From Sphingomonas sp. LHG3406-1 (GTDB taxonomy: Bacteria; Pseudomonadota; Alphaproteobacteria; Sphingomonadales; Sphingomonadaceae), in contig NZ_CP069128.1 in NCBI RefSeq assembly GCF_029637485.1, positions 434,001 through 498,000 on the forward strand: DNA of 64,000 nucleotides, given 5' to 3'. Position numbers and translations under genes: made by a program. Shown piece after piece: positions 1 to 9,528 of this stretch. The notes below the pieces were generated by a model. It was not told the origin of the DNA. It did no database searches and was given only the letters and a program-made list of their open reading frames with translations. Position 1 is the stretch's first letter. The number at the start of each line of letters is the position of its first letter.

Positions 1-855
1 ATTTGCGCCATTTCGCTGATCGACAGCGACGAGCAGCGGTTCAAGTCGATCCAGGGTCTCGACGTCGAGAGCACCAGCCGCGAGGTCGCCTTCTGCGATC
101 ACACCATCCGCGGGCGCGAGCCGCTCGTCGTCCCTGATGCCCACGACGACGAGCGTTTCGCCAACAATCCGCTGGTAACCGGCGACCTGTCGATCCGCGC
201 CTATGCCGGAGCGCCGCTGCAGACGCCCGACGGCTTCAATCTCGGCGCACTCTGCGCCATTCACCGTCGGCGCCATGACTTCACCCCAGGCGACATCGCC
301 CTGCTGGAGCGCTTCGCCAAGGTGGTCGTCGACCAGATGGAGCTGAGGAGCCTCGCCCACCGCGACTCGCTCACCGGCGCCCTGACCCGGCGCGCTTTCT
401 TCGAAGGCGCCGAAGCTGCGCTCAAGCAATTGCTGGCGGAGAAGCGCTCGGCGACCGTGGCGGTACTCGACGTGGACCATTTCAAGGTGGTCAACGACAC
501 CCAAGGTCATCCGATCGGTGACAAGGTCCTGAAGGGCATCTCCCAGCTGATCGGCGCGCAACTCCGGTCCGCCGACCTGTTCGGCCGGCTTGGGGGAGAG
601 GAGTTCGCCATCCTCTTCTACGCCACCACCAAGGCGGAGGCACTGCACTGCGCCGAACGCATTCGTCGTGCGATCGAGGATCGGGTCGACCCCGACTGTC
701 CAAAGGTCACGGTCAGCATCGGCCTTGCTGCGGTGAACCAGGGCGAGCGGATCGATGCAGCGCTCGCCCAGGCCGATGCCGCTCTCTACGTCGCCAAGCG
801 GGAAGGGCGGAACCGCTGCGTGTCGGCAGCCCCGGCCCTGAGCGCCGCCGCCTGA
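1..855 (+). CDS. GAF-GGDEF diguanylate cyclase (5' end outside window)
   Basis: The frame is open from base 1, so the N-terminus is missing. The first ~100 visible residues look like a GAF sensor domain (RPLVV-type segment, then AYAGAPLQTPDG and LGALCAIH). A GGDEF domain follows, with the active-site motif GGEEF at about fragment residue 198 and an RxxD allosteric c-di-GMP inhibition site (RSAD) five residues before it. The intact motif predicts condensation of two GTP to c-di-GMP in the cytoplasm under control of the GAF ligand. There is no EAL domain. An alternative internal ATG at 322 would cut off the GAF part and is unlikely. Confidence 0.85.
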   Translation: MCAISLIDSDEQRFKSIQGLDVESTSREVAFCDHTIRGREPLVVPDAHDDERFANNPLVTGDLSIRAYAGAPLQTPDGFNLGALCAIHRRRHDFTPGDIALLERFAKVVVDQMELRSLAHRDSLTGALTRRAFFEGAEAALKQLLAEKRSATVAVLDVDHFKVVNDTQGHPIGDKVLKGISQLIGAQLRSADLFGRLGGEEFAILFYATTKAEALHCAERIRRAIEDRVDPDCPKVTVSIGLAAVNQGERIDAALAQADAALYVAKREGRNRCVSAAPALSAAA

Positions 856-892
856 CCCTTGCCTCGCGGCAGCGGCGACCCATGTCGCTGCC

Positions 893-1323
893 ATGCAGCT
901 CTTTACCATCGGCTATGAGGCGACCACGACGGGCGACTTTCTCGCCGCCTTGAAGCAGGCCGGGGTCGCGCAGGTGATCGACGTGCGCGCCCTGCCGCTC
1001 TCACGTCGGCCCGGCTTCTCCAAGACACCGCTCCCAATGCCCTGGCTGAGGAAGGGATCGGCTATGTGCACCTGAAGGCGCTCGGCACGCCCGCGTCCGG
1101 CCGTGAGGCGGCGCGAAAGGGCCGACTGGCGGAGCTGGAGCGCATCTACGCCGGGCAGCTCGAGCTTCCCGAAGCCATCGCCGCCGCCGCACAGCTCCGC
1201 CAACTGGTGGAGGAGCAGCCCTCCGCCCTGCTCTGCTACGAGCGGGAACCGGCGGGCTGCCACCGCTCCATGCTGATCCGCGAGGTGTTGCCCGACGTCG
1301 AGGTCAGGCATCTGTTCGCATGA
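893..1323 (+). pseudogene. DUF488 family protein, frameshifted
   Basis: The first part (893 to about 1033) reads LFTIGYE...VIDVRALPLSRRPGFSKT, the typical DUF488 start. The frame then runs to an early stop at about 1075. The continuation is in another frame: from about 1036 it reads NALAEEGIGYVHLKALGTP and goes on to the C-terminal family motif (CYEREPAGCHRS) and a stop at 1323. One missing base near 1033-1035 (CTCCCAAT, expected CTCGCCAAT or similar) restores a normal protein of about 143 residues. Both halves are otherwise well preserved, so the lesion is recent or a sequencing error. The function of the family is not established. Confidence 0.75.
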
Positions 1324-1329
1324 CGAGGC

Positions 1330-1800
1330 TCAGACGTCGGCGGGCTCGCTCGCCTTCGTTTCCGACACGATCAGCGCCTCGATGTCCGGGATCGGCCGCC
1401 CGCTCATCTCCTTGTTGATGGTGCAGACGACGCGCTTCTCGACTTCCTTGTGAAGCGCCTTGCGAAGGACTCCGAGCGCCTTGGGCGGTGCGACGATGCA
1501 AAGATGCTCGAAGTTACCCCTGAGCGCGCGGAGCCGCAGCTTTTCCGCCGCTTCCTTGACCCAGTTGTCCTCGTCCTGCTGCTTGAAGTCGGTTTCTTCC
1601 ATCGAAGACCGGCCCGGGCCGACGCTGCTGTGCGATGTGCCGGGACCATCGGTCTTGAGGTCGCCGTCATGATTGGCGTCGTCGCGCTCCTCATGCGCCT
1701 CGGTGCGCAGGTCGATCTGACTTGCGTCACCCTGATTGCGGAAGAACAGCATCTTGCGGCCGTCGACCACCAGCACCAGCGCATTGTTCGGAATGGGCAT
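1330..1800 (-). CDS. Host-attachment family protein (PF10116-like, baeRF-type)
   Basis: A 156-residue soluble protein. It starts with ALVLVVDGRKMLFFRNQGD, the N-terminal strand pattern of the 'protein required for attachment to host cells' family. The C-terminal half contains LCIVAPPKALGVLRKALHKEV and the closing KEMSGRPIPDIEAL segment. These proteins belong to the archaeo-eukaryotic release-factor-like (baeRF) superfamily. The attachment phenotype comes from plant-associated bacteria and may not apply here. The middle (residues ~35-75) is polar and Asp/Glu-rich, probably a disordered linker. The ATG follows a strong AGGAGGA Shine-Dalgarno that can pair with an upstream TCCTCC. Confidence 0.75.
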   Translation of the reverse strand: MPIPNNALVLVVDGRKMLFFRNQGDASQIDLRTEAHEERDDANHDGDLKTDGPGTSHSSVGPGRSSMEETDFKQQDEDNWVKEAAEKLRLRALRGNFEHLCIVAPPKALGVLRKALHKEVEKRVVCTINKEMSGRPIPDIEALIVSETKASEPADV

Positions 1801-1807
1801 TGAGGAC

Positions 1808-1827
1808 TCCTCCTAGTCTATGGAGGA
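1808..1827 (-). promoter_or_regulatory. Hairpin covering the ribosome binding site of the host-attachment gene
   Basis: A perfect 6-bp inverted repeat (TCCTCC at 1808-1813, GGAGGA at 1822-1827) with an 8-base loop. Read on the minus strand, the 3' arm is the Shine-Dalgarno of the 1330-1800 gene. Folding in the mRNA would hide it. Whether this matters in vivo is inference; the stem is short. Confidence 0.4.
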
Positions 1828-1874
1828 AGAACGGGCAGGGAAGGGGAGGGTTGCCTGCCGCTCCCCGCCCCATC

Positions 1875-4658
1875 CTACTCGCTGACGCCCGGATCGACCG
1901 GCTTGTCGAGCTCCTGCTCGCCGGTCGAGGCCCCGTCGTCGATCGCGGTCTCGCCGTCGGTCGACGTCTCGATCTCCGCCTCGTCCTCCTCGTCGATGCG
2001 GGCGACGGAGACGACATGTTCGCTGGAATCGACCCGGAAGATCATCACGCCCTGCGTGTTGCGCCCGGCGATTCGGATCGAACCCACGGTGGTGCGGATC
2101 ATCTTGCCCTGGTCGGTCGCAAGCATGATCTGCTCGCCCGTCTTGACCGGGAAGCTCGCCACCACGCCGCCGTTGCGCTCGCTGGTGTCGATATTGGTGA
2201 TGCCCTGGCCGCCGCGATTGGTCCGGCGATATTCGTAGGCGCTGGTGCGCTTGCCGAAGCCGTTCTCGGTGACGGTGAGGATGAACTGCTCCCGCTCGGT
2301 CATCTCGGCTATCCGCTCGGGCGGAAGCGTGCACTCCATGCCTTCGCGCTCACGCCACGGCGGGCAGCGCAGATAGGCCTCGCGCTCCTCCTGCGTGGTG
2401 CCGGCACGGCGCAGGATCGACATGGAGATGACCTGGTCGTCGCCGAGCAGGCGGACGCCCCGAACGCCGGTCGAGGAGCGCGACTGGAACTCGCGCACGT
2501 CGGTCGACATGAAGCGGATCGCCTTGCCGTTGCGCGTCGCGAGCAGGACGTCGTCCTCCTCGCTGAGCAGCGCGACGCCGATCAGCCGGTCGGTCTGGTC
2601 ATCTTCCTCGCCCTCGTCGGCGACCCCGAACTTCATCGCGATCTTGCCGGCGGTCGGAATGTTCTTGAACGCATCCATGCTGTTGCGCCGCACCGTTCCG
2701 TGCGCCGTCGCGAACATCAGGTGGAGCGCGCCCCAGCTTTCCTCGTCCTCCGGAAGCGGAAGCACGGTGGTGATCACCTCGCCGGCCTGCAGGGGGAGGA
2801 GGTTGATCATCGGCCGCCCCTTGGCGGTCGGCCCGCCCTCGGGCAGCCGCCAGACCTTCATTCGATAGACCCGGCCAAGGTTGGAGAAGAACAGCACCGG
2901 ATTGTGGGTCGAGGTCACGAACAGGTTGGTGACCGCATCCTCATCCTTGGTGGCGATGCCCGACCGGCCCTTGCCGCCGCGCTTCTGCTCGCGGAACACG
3001 GCCAGCGCCGTGCGCTTGATGTAGCCGGTCATGGTCACGGTCACGACCATGTCCTCGCGCTCGATCAGGTCCTCGTCGTCGATCCCGTCGAACGCCGCCG
3101 CAAGCTCGGTCTTGCGCGGAGAGGTGAACTCCCGGTCCACCTCGTCGAACTCGTCGCGCATCAACTGGTAGAGGCGCACCCGGTTGCCGAGGATCTCCAG
3201 CAGCTCGCCGATCGTCGCGGCAAGCTTCTCGAGATCGCTTCCGATTTCGTCGCGGCCGAGCGCGGTCAGCCGGTGGAGGCGAAGCTCGAGGATCGCCCGC
3301 ACCTGCTCCTCGCTCAGGCGGTAGGTCGCGCCCGCCGCCTGCGGTTCGACCGCTTCGACCAGCATGATGTAGGGCCGGATCTCCGCCCCGTCCCAGTCGC
3401 GCGCAAGCAGCTTCTCGCGTGCCTCGGCGGGCGAGGCGGAGCCGCGGATCAGGCGCACCACCTCGTCGAGGTTGGTCACCGCGACCACCAGGCCGAGCAG
3501 GATGTGGGCCCGTTCCCGCGCCTTCAGCAGCTCGTATTTCGAGCGGCGGGTGATGACCTCCTCGCGGAACTTGACGAAGCTCTCGATGATGTCGCGCAGC
3601 GTCAGCGTCTCTGGACGGCCGTTGCGGATCGCCAGCATGTTGCACGGGAAGGACCCTTGCGCCGGCGTATGCCGCCACAGCTGGTTCAGCACCACATCCG
3701 GCGTGGCGTCGCGCTTCAGGTCGATGACGACCCGCACGCCCTCGCGGTTGGATTCGTCGCGGATGTCGGAAACACCCTCGATCCTTTTTTCCTTGGCCGC
3801 CTCGGCGATCTTCTCGACCAGCGCATTCTTGCCCTGCTGGTAGGGAATCTCGGTGAGGACGATCGACTTGCGGTCGTTGCGGCCTTCCTCGATCTTGTAC
3901 TTCGACCGGACCACCACCGAACCGCGCCCCGTCGTGTAGGCGGAGCGGATTCCGGCCGTGCCGAGGATCATCGCACCGGTCGGGAAGTCCGGCCCCTTCA
4001 CATGCTCCATCAGCTGCTCGGTCGTGACCGCGGGATCGTCGATATAGGCCCGGCACGCGGCGAGCACTTCACCCAGATTGTGGGGCGGAATGTTGGTCGC
4101 CATGCCGACCGCGATTCCGCCGGCGCCGTTGACCAGCAGATTGGGGAAGCGCGCCGGGAGCACCTGCGGCTCGCGCTCGGACGCGTCATAGTTGGGCTGG
4201 AAGTTGACCGTGTCCTTGTCGAGGTCGCCGAGCAGGAAGCCCGCCGCCTTGGCCAGCCGCGCTTCGGTGTAGCGCATCGCGGCCGGCGGATCGGGATCCA
4301 TCGAGCCGAAATTGCCCTGGCCGTCGATCAGCGGCAGCCGCATCGACCAGTCCTGGGTCATCCGGGCCAGCGCGTCGTAGATGGCGGTATCGCCGTGCGG
4401 GTGATATTTACCGATCACGTCACCGACGATGCGGGCCGATTTGCGGTAGGGCCGGTTGTAGACGAAGCCGTTCTCGCTCGCCGAATAGAGGATCCGGCGG
4501 TGCACCGGCTTCAGCCCGTCGCGCACGTCCGGCAGCGCTCGGCTGACGATGACGCTCATCGCATAGTCGAGATAGCTGGTCTTCATCTCCTCGACGATGG
4601 AGATGGGCGCGATGACGTCGGTCGGAGGCGGGCTGCCCGCCGGGGCTTCAGTGGCCAA
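1875..4658 (-). CDS. gyrA: DNA gyrase subunit A
   Basis: This 927-residue GyrA forms the A2B2 gyrase that introduces negative supercoils. The breakage-reunion domain comes first, with catalytic Tyr130 ([10 protein letters not shown]). The quinolone-resistance region reads [10 protein letters not shown], so the residues equivalent to E. coli Ser83 and Asp87 are Thr91 and Asp95: no classical Leu or Asn resistance change. The GyrA box of the C-terminal wrapping domain is present (RGGKGRSG), which separates it from ParC. The C-terminus is acidic (EEDEAEIE...). The start is TTG at 4658, preceded by an AGGT-type Shine-Dalgarno; no ATG is close by. A GC-rich inverted repeat (GGGCGG/CCGCCC, about 4686-4700) lies upstream. 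Confidence 0.97.
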   Translation of the reverse strand: MATEAPAGSPPPTDVIAPISIVEEMKTSYLDYAMSVIVSRALPDVRDGLKPVHRRILYSASENGFVYNRPYRKSARIVGDVIGKYHPHGDTAIYDALARMTQDWSMRLPLIDGQGNFGSMDPDPPAAMRYTEARLAKAAGFLLGDLDKDTVNFQPNYDASEREPQVLPARFPNLLVNGAGGIAVGMATNIPPHNLGEVLAACRAYIDDPAVTTEQLMEHVKGPDFPTGAMILGTAGIRSAYTTGRGSVVVRSKYKIEEGRNDRKSIVLTEIPYQQGKNALVEKIAEAAKEKRIEGVSDIRDESNREGVRVVIDLKRDATPDVVLNQLWRHTPAQGSFPCNMLAIRNGRPETLTLRDIIESFVKFREEVITRRSKYELLKARERAHILLGLVVAVTNLDEVVRLIRGSASPAEAREKLLARDWDGAEIRPYIMLVEAVEPQAAGATYRLSEEQVRAILELRLHRLTALGRDEIGSDLEKLAATIGELLEILGNRVRLYQLMRDEFDEVDREFTSPRKTELAAAFDGIDDEDLIEREDMVVTVTMTGYIKRTALAVFREQKRGGKGRSGIATKDEDAVTNLFVTSTHNPVLFFSNLGRVYRMKVWRLPEGGPTAKGRPMINLLPLQAGEVITTVLPLPEDEESWGALHLMFATAHGTVRRNSMDAFKNIPTAGKIAMKFGVADEGEEDDQTDRLIGVALLSEEDDVLLATRNGKAIRFMSTDVREFQSRSSTGVRGVRLLGDDQVISMSILRRAGTTQEEREAYLRCPPWREREGMECTLPPERIAEMTEREQFILTVTENGFGKRTSAYEYRRTNRGGQGITNIDTSERNGGVVASFPVKTGEQIMLATDQGKMIRTTVGSIRIAGRNTQGVMIFRVDSSEHVVSVARIDEEDEAEIETSTDGETAIDDGASTGEQELDKPVDPGVSE

Positions 4659-4837
4659 TTGTCTACCTGCTTGTGTTTTTCACGGGGGCGGGACCGCCCG
4701 GTAGCTGGACTAGCAGCGCGCGCGTGTACGCGCGAGGGGTTTCGTGCGCCTGCCCTCGTCGCCTCGACGTCCGGGACCGCAGGAGGAGGAACGCGCCCTG
4801 GCCGTGGGCCCGGCCCGCGCCGGGGCGAAGTGTTGTC

Positions 4838-5635
4838 TCAGCCCTTCACGAACAACGGCCGCGCCGCCGTGCTTCCCTCTTCATCGAACGCCCAGCCGTC
4901 GCGGTCGAAGCGGGGAAGGGCGGCGAGCTCCTCGATCCGTTCCTCGCACAGCCAGCGCGCCAGCGTCCCGCGCGCCACCTTGGCGGTGAAGCTCTGGAAC
5001 TGGAGGCCCTTGGCCGTCCGCACCCGGAAGTCCGGGCTGACCAGAGTCACGCCCTTCTTCTTCGGCAGGAAGGGCTGGACCACCGCGAAATATTCGTTGC
5101 TGGCGAGGTTCATCAGCACGCCCGAGCCGTCCGACTTCACATCGTCGAGCACGGCCCTGGCGACTTTCCGCCCCCAATGCTCGACCAGCTTGCCGCCGCT
5201 CGGGCTCCACGCGGTGCCCATCTCGAGGCGATAAGGCCGGATTCCGTCGAGCGGCCGCAGCACGCCATAAAGCCCGGACAGGATCCGCAGATGATCCTGC
5301 GCGTAACCGATGGTGTCCTCGTCGGCGCTCTTCACGTCGAACCCGCGATAGACGTCGCCGGCAAAGGCGCGGATCGCCGGCCTTTCCTCCGCCTTGCGGA
5401 AGGTGCGGAAGCGCGTGGCGTTGAGCTCGGCCAGATTGTCGCTGATGTGCATCAGTGCGGCGAGGTCGGCCGGCGCCAGCCTGGCCGCAGCGCGGGCGAT
5501 GCTGGCCGCCTCGCGGGCAAAGCGCGGCAGGGTCGCCTCTTCCGGCACGGGAGAGGTGAAATCGAGGGTCTTGGCGGGCGAAAGCAGGATGATCACGGGG
5601 GCGGCGGCTAGCAAAGGGCTGGCCCTGCCGTCCAT
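4838..5635 (-). CDS. yaaA: Peroxide stress protein YaaA (DUF328/UPF0246)
   Basis: The core begins IILLSPAKTLDF and contains the family landmarks YRGFDVKSAD, LSGLYGVLRPLDGIRPYRLEMG, LASNEYF and KGVTLVSPDFR. YaaA lowers free iron and limits DNA damage under hydrogen peroxide. The ATG at 5635 has an AGGGGG-type ribosome site six bases upstream and gives 265 residues. A GTG at 5596 would give 252 residues, closer to the usual family start just before IILLSPAK, but has no visible ribosome site. The neighbour upstream on the same strand is gyrA's promoter region, not an operon partner. Confidence 0.92.
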   Translation of the reverse strand: MDGRASPLLAAAPVIILLSPAKTLDFTSPVPEEATLPRFAREAASIARAAARLAPADLAALMHISDNLAELNATRFRTFRKAEERPAIRAFAGDVYRGFDVKSADEDTIGYAQDHLRILSGLYGVLRPLDGIRPYRLEMGTAWSPSGGKLVEHWGRKVARAVLDDVKSDGSGVLMNLASNEYFAVVQPFLPKKKGVTLVSPDFRVRTAKGLQFQSFTAKVARGTLARWLCEERIEELAALPRFDRDGWAFDEEGSTAARPLFVKG

Positions 5636-5766
5636 ACCGCCCCCTAACCTGTTGATCCTGCGCGGTTCAAAGGAGGTTCAGCGGGAATCCGCTTGAGGCT
5701 GGCACGTAATCGACGCGCGGTCTAAAGGGCCGCGGGACATAATCGACGACCTTGAGGGAGTGATTG

Positions 5767-7011
5767 ATGACGACCAAGGCCCGGGCACTGTTTGCCGCCT
5801 TCCTGTTCACCGCCGCCGTGCCGACCATGGCCGCCGCCCAGCAGAAGCCGGCCGCTCCCGCAGCGCCCAAGCTCCAGGTGTCCAAGGAGGCGGGTCCCGC
5901 CCTCCAGGCACTGGAAAAGGCGGTCAAGGAGAACAGGACCGCGGAAGTGCCGGCGCTCGCCGCGGCCGCGCTCGCGGTCGCCAAGACCAATGTCGATCGC
6001 TACTTCGCTTATCGCCTGCAACTGCCGGTGCTTGCCACCGGCGGTAATGAGCCGGCGCTCCTGACGGCGCTTGAAGGCACGATCGAATCGGGCGTTCCGA
6101 CCGGCGATGACCTTGGCAATCTCGCGCTCAACGCCGCCAAGCTGAACTACAACAAGGGCGCGGCCGACACCGCCGCCCAGGCCAAGGCCGCTGCCCAGAT
6201 CGAGCAGGCCGTCGTCGCCCTGCCGAACAGCGGCGATGCGCACTACATCCGCGGCCTCGTGCTCAACCGGCAGAAGAAGCCGGCCGAGGCGGTCGCCTCG
6301 CTGCAGAAGGCGCAGTCGATCTGGGCGGCGGCCGGCAAGCCGTTCGACCAGGGCATCGCCGACCAGTTGTTCGCCATCGCCTACAACGCCCGCCTGCCGG
6401 TCGCGCGCGAACTCGCCGTGGGGCAGGTCAAGGCCGCGCCCAATGCCAAGAACTGGCGCACCGCGATCAAGATCACCGAGCAGTTCAGCAACCTGCCGGC
6501 GGCCGACAAGATCGACCTGTTCCGCCTGCAGCGCGCGACCCAGAGCTTCGAAGGGGAGGGCGATTATTACCCCTATGTCGACGCGCTGCTCACCCGCGGC
6601 CTCCCGGGCGAGGCCCAGGCCGTGCTGAACGAGGCCTTCGCGGCCAACAAGCTCGACCGCAACAAGGCGGCCTGGAAGGAAATGCACAGCGCCGCCTCGG
6701 CGCGTGTCACAGCCGACAAGGCGAGCCTCGCCGCGGGTGAGAAGGCGGCGCTGTCTGCCGCGACCGCCCGTCCGGCGCTCGCGACCGGCGATGCCTTCAT
6801 GAGCTACGGCGACTATGCCAAGGCCGCCGCACTCTATCGTGCCGCGCTCGGCAAGTCGGGTGTCGATGCGGACCTCGCCAACCTTCGCCTCGGCATCGCG
6901 CTCGCCCGCAGCGGCGACTCGGCCGGCGCCACCACGGCGCTCAACGCGGTCAAGGGCACCCGGGCCGGCATCGCCCAGATGTGGCTGCTCTACCTCCAGC
7001 GCCAGAGCTGA
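5767..7011 (+). CDS. Exported alpha-helical/TPR-like protein of unknown function
   Basis: About 414 residues. A clear signal peptide (KARALFAAFLFTAAVPTMAAAQQ) is followed by an Ala/Lys-rich helical protein with repeated helix pairs, such as GDAHYIRGLVLNRQKKPAEAVASLQKAQ and DAFMSYGDYAKAAALYRAALGKS, that resemble tetratricopeptide repeats. It probably acts in the periplasm as a scaffold. I do not recognise a named family. ATG 5767 is preferred to the TTG at 5764 because GGGAG sits six bases upstream. The 5' region holds two copies of TAATCGACG about 37 bp apart, significance unknown. The gene appears monocistronic. Confidence 0.75.
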   Translation: MTTKARALFAAFLFTAAVPTMAAAQQKPAAPAAPKLQVSKEAGPALQALEKAVKENRTAEVPALAAAALAVAKTNVDRYFAYRLQLPVLATGGNEPALLTALEGTIESGVPTGDDLGNLALNAAKLNYNKGAADTAAQAKAAAQIEQAVVALPNSGDAHYIRGLVLNRQKKPAEAVASLQKAQSIWAAAGKPFDQGIADQLFAIAYNARLPVARELAVGQVKAAPNAKNWRTAIKITEQFSNLPAADKIDLFRLQRATQSFEGEGDYYPYVDALLTRGLPGEAQAVLNEAFAANKLDRNKAAWKEMHSAASARVTADKASLAAGEKAALSAATARPALATGDAFMSYGDYAKAAALYRAALGKSGVDADLANLRLGIALARSGDSAGATTALNAVKGTRAGIAQMWLLYLQRQS

Positions 7012-7023
7012 GCTGAACTGCGA

Positions 7024-7156
7024 CCTCCCTGTCCCGCAAAGCCTGATGGGGAGGGGGACCGCTGCCGAAGGCAGTGGTGGAGGGGCCGACCGCTCGGCTG
7101 AAGGCCCCTCCGTCAGCGCTTCGCGCTGCCACCTCCCACTGCTTCGCACCGGGGAG
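7024..7156. repeat. Large imperfect palindrome, REP-like intergenic element
   Basis: Arm one (7024-7087) and arm two (7103-7156) are imperfect inverted copies: GGAGGGGCC at the inner end of arm one faces GGCCCCTCC in arm two, and CTCCCTG faces CGGGGAG at the outer ends. The spacer is about 15 bases. The layout resembles palindromic intergenic repeats of sphingomonad genomes. As RNA it would fold into a long hairpin after the 5767-7011 gene. Confidence 0.6.
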
Positions 7157-7241
7157 ATCGCAACATGATCTCTGGTTAACCGAACGGTAGGAGCTTCATC
7201 CTACATCCACCGCGGACGTTATTTTTCGCGTGGGAGTGGTG

Positions 7242-8639
7242 ATGGCGACGGCCGGGTTGGAACAGGTCACCGAGGATGCGATTCGCACCGTGGCACGAAG
7301 CTGCGGCTCGCTGTCGATCGAATGCTCGGACGTCGCCGGTTACGTCAGCGACGTCTCGCAGCGCATCGGCGTCCATCTGAAGACGCTCGACGGGCTCGAG
7401 GAAGTCACCACCCGGCTGCTTGCCGACCAGGCCCGCGTGTCGGATTCGACCGACGAGGCGCGCCTCCTGTCCGAACAGGCCAAGGCCAAGCTGGATGCCG
7501 GCCGCGAAGCGATCGAGCAGACCATCGCCGGCTTCAAGGGTCTGACGGACCTCGTCGTCCAGCTCGGCGAGCGCATGGCGACCTTCGCCACGGCCATGAA
7601 CCAGGTGCAGAGCGTCTCCTCGACCATCGAGGCGATCGCCCGCAAGACCAATATGCTGGCCCTCAACGCCACCATCGAGGCCGCCCGCGCCGGTGACGCC
7701 GGCCGCAGCTTCGCGGTGGTCGCCGCCGAGGTGAAGAAGCTCGCGCACGATACCCGCGCGGCGACCAGCCAGATCGGCCTCACCATCAGCGAACTGACCC
7801 GCGAGGCGGGGGCCGTCACCACCGAGATCAAGACCGGTGTCGACCGCAGCCGCGCCGCCCAGAAGGGCTTCGGCCAGATCAGCGAAACCGTTCGCGAAGT
7901 GAGCGAGATCGTCGGCATGGTCGATCGCCAGACCGAGGGCATCGCCCATTCGACCAGCCTGATCCAGTCGAGCGTCGACCGGGTGAAGGCGAGTCTCACC
8001 GATTTCGCCGAGGATGCGCGCGAGAATGGCGGCGCCCTGGTCGAGGCGCAGCAGCGCCTCTCCAAGCTCGAGATGCTTTCGGCGACCATGCTCGATACGC
8101 TCGCCAACTCAGGCGCCGAAATCGACGACACGCCGATGATCATCCTTGCCCAGGATGCGATGCGCGCCATCGCCGAAGCGGTGGAGAAGGGCATCACGCG
8201 CGGCGAGATCGCCATGGACGACGTGTTCGACCGTACCTACACGCCCATTCCCGGCCGCAACCCGGTCCAGTACGACAACCGCTTCTGCGACTTCGCGGAC
8301 GAGCATGTCCGGCCGATCCTCGACCGCTTCAAGCTCAAGGACGCGCGGATCCTCGGCAGCGCCATCACCAATGTGGACGGCTTCCTGCCGACCCACCTTA
8401 GCGAGCGCTGCCAGGCGCCGGGGCCCGACCCGGTGTGGAACGACGCTCACTGCCGCAATCGTCGCATCTTCATGGACGAACAGACCCGCGCCGCCATCGA
8501 GAGCGACAAGCCGGCCACCTTGATGACCTACCGGATGGAACTTGGCGACCGCGCCTTCCCGGTGAAAAACGTCTTCGTGCCGCTGTTCGTCAACGGCAAG
8601 CGCTGGGGCAATTTCGAACTGGCCTACCGCGAGGAGTAA
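7242..8639 (+). CDS. Soluble methyl-accepting chemotaxis protein with C-terminal sensory-type domain
   Basis: 465 residues with no signal peptide or membrane segment. Residues ~1-310 are a long coiled coil containing the conserved kinase-control tip ([20 protein letters not shown] at ~136, then [12 protein letters not shown]). The last ~140 residues form a globular domain with [29 protein letters not shown] and a closing [13 protein letters not shown] know this domain as a recurrent C-terminal partner of cytoplasmic MCPs (ligand unknown). The receptor would signal to CheW/CheA from the cytoplasm. ATG 7242 has GGGAG five bases upstream; a GTG at 7230 is the longer alternative. A small hairpin (7187-7204) lies in the leader. 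Confidence 0.88.
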   Translation: MATAGLEQVTEDAIRTVARSCGSLSIECSDVAGYVSDVSQRIGVHLKTLDGLEEVTTRLLADQARVSDSTDEARLLSEQAKAKLDAGREAIEQTIAGFKGLTDLVVQLGERMATFATAMNQVQSVSSTIEAIARKTNMLALNATIEAARAGDAGRSFAVVAAEVKKLAHDTRAATSQIGLTISELTREAGAVTTEIKTGVDRSRAAQKGFGQISETVREVSEIVGMVDRQTEGIAHSTSLIQSSVDRVKASLTDFAEDARENGGALVEAQQRLSKLEMLSATMLDTLANSGAEIDDTPMIILAQDAMRAIAEAVEKGITRGEIAMDDVFDRTYTPIPGRNPVQYDNRFCDFADEHVRPILDRFKLKDARILGSAITNVDGFLPTHLSERCQAPGPDPVWNDAHCRNRRIFMDEQTRAAIESDKPATLMTYRMELGDRAFPVKNVFVPLFVNGKRWGNFELAYREE

Positions 8640-8656
8640 GCCCGGACGGCGGAAGG

Positions 8657-9499
8657 CTAGCCCTTCCGCCGGCTCATGAACGCCAGCCGCTCGAACAGCA
8701 TCACGTCCTGCTCGTTCTTGAGCAGCGCCCCGTGCAGCGGCGGGATGGCCTTGGTCGGATCGCGGTTCTGCAGCACGTCCAGCGGCATGTCCTCGTGGAG
8801 CAGCAACTTCAGCCAGTCGAGCAGCTCGCTGGTCGACGGCTTTTTCTTGATTCCGGGCACTTCGCGCACGTCGAAGAACAGGTCGAGCGCCTTGCCGAGC
8901 AGGATCTTCTGGATGCCCGGAAAATGCACCTCGACGATCCGCTCCATCACCGCCCGATCGGGGAAGGCGATGTAGTGGAAGAAGCAGCGGCGAAGGAAGG
9001 CGTCGGGCAGTTCCTTCTCGTTGTTGGAGGTGATGACCACCACGGGTCGCTCGGCCGCCTTCACCGTCTCGCCCGTCTCGTAGACGTGGAACTCCATCCG
9101 ATCGAGCTCCTGGAGGAGGTCGTTCGGGAACTCGATGTCGGCCTTGTCGATCTCGTCGATCAGCAGCACCGGTAGCCTGGGAGAGGTAAAGGCCTCCCAC
9201 AGCTTGCCTTTGCGGATGTAGTTGGCGATCTCGTGCACACGCGGATCGCCGAGCTGGCCGTCGCGCAGCCGCGCCACCGCATCATATTCGTAAAGGCCCT
9301 GGATCGCCCGGGTGGTCGACTTGACGTGCCACTCGATCAGTGGCGCATCCAGCGCCCGCGCGATCTCGTGGGCGAGCACCGTCTTGCCCGTGCCCGGTTC
9401 GCCCTTGACGAGCAATGGGCGCCGGAGCGTAACGGCGGCGTTGACCGCAACCTTGAGGTCGTCGGTCGCGACATAGTCGGAGGTTCCTTCGAAGCGCAT
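8657..9499 (-). CDS. MoxR-family AAA+ ATPase
   Basis: 280 residues with Walker A GEPGTGKT (~37-44), Walker B LLIDEIDKA, sensor-1 TSNN and arginine-finger region LRRCFFHYIAFPD. MoxR ATPases are chaperone-like and usually act with a von Willebrand factor A (CoxE-type) protein encoded next door, for metal insertion or complex maturation. No VWA gene is seen on either side here: a chemoreceptor lies downstream and an unknown gene upstream. ATG 9499 is the only sensible start. Confidence 0.9.
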   Translation of the reverse strand: MRFEGTSDYVATDDLKVAVNAAVTLRRPLLVKGEPGTGKTVLAHEIARALDAPLIEWHVKSTTRAIQGLYEYDAVARLRDGQLGDPRVHEIANYIRKGKLWEAFTSPRLPVLLIDEIDKADIEFPNDLLQELDRMEFHVYETGETVKAAERPVVVITSNNEKELPDAFLRRCFFHYIAFPDRAVMERIVEVHFPGIQKILLGKALDLFFDVREVPGIKKKPSTSELLDWLKLLLHEDMPLDVLQNRDPTKAIPPLHGALLKNEQDVMLFERLAFMSRRKG

Positions 9500-9528
9500 G
9501 GCCTGCGCCTAGCAGGCCGAACCTGACC

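Noticed and set aside
1829..1854. Weak EcfG-like promoter for the host-attachment gene
   Set aside because: On the minus strand GCAAC-N16-CGTT has a mismatch in the -35, and it overlaps the region just after gyrA. Not strong enough to list.
4716..4734. 19-base alternating purine-pyrimidine run upstream of gyrA
   Set aside because: It could form Z-DNA or a 6-bp hairpin, but such runs arise often in GC-rich DNA and nothing else supports a role.
1722..5234. 1170-residue open frame on the + strand over gyrA and yaaA
   Set aside because: It is antisense to two well-conserved genes, and its composition (runs of Arg, His, Asp, Ala) is that of a GC-rich shadow frame.
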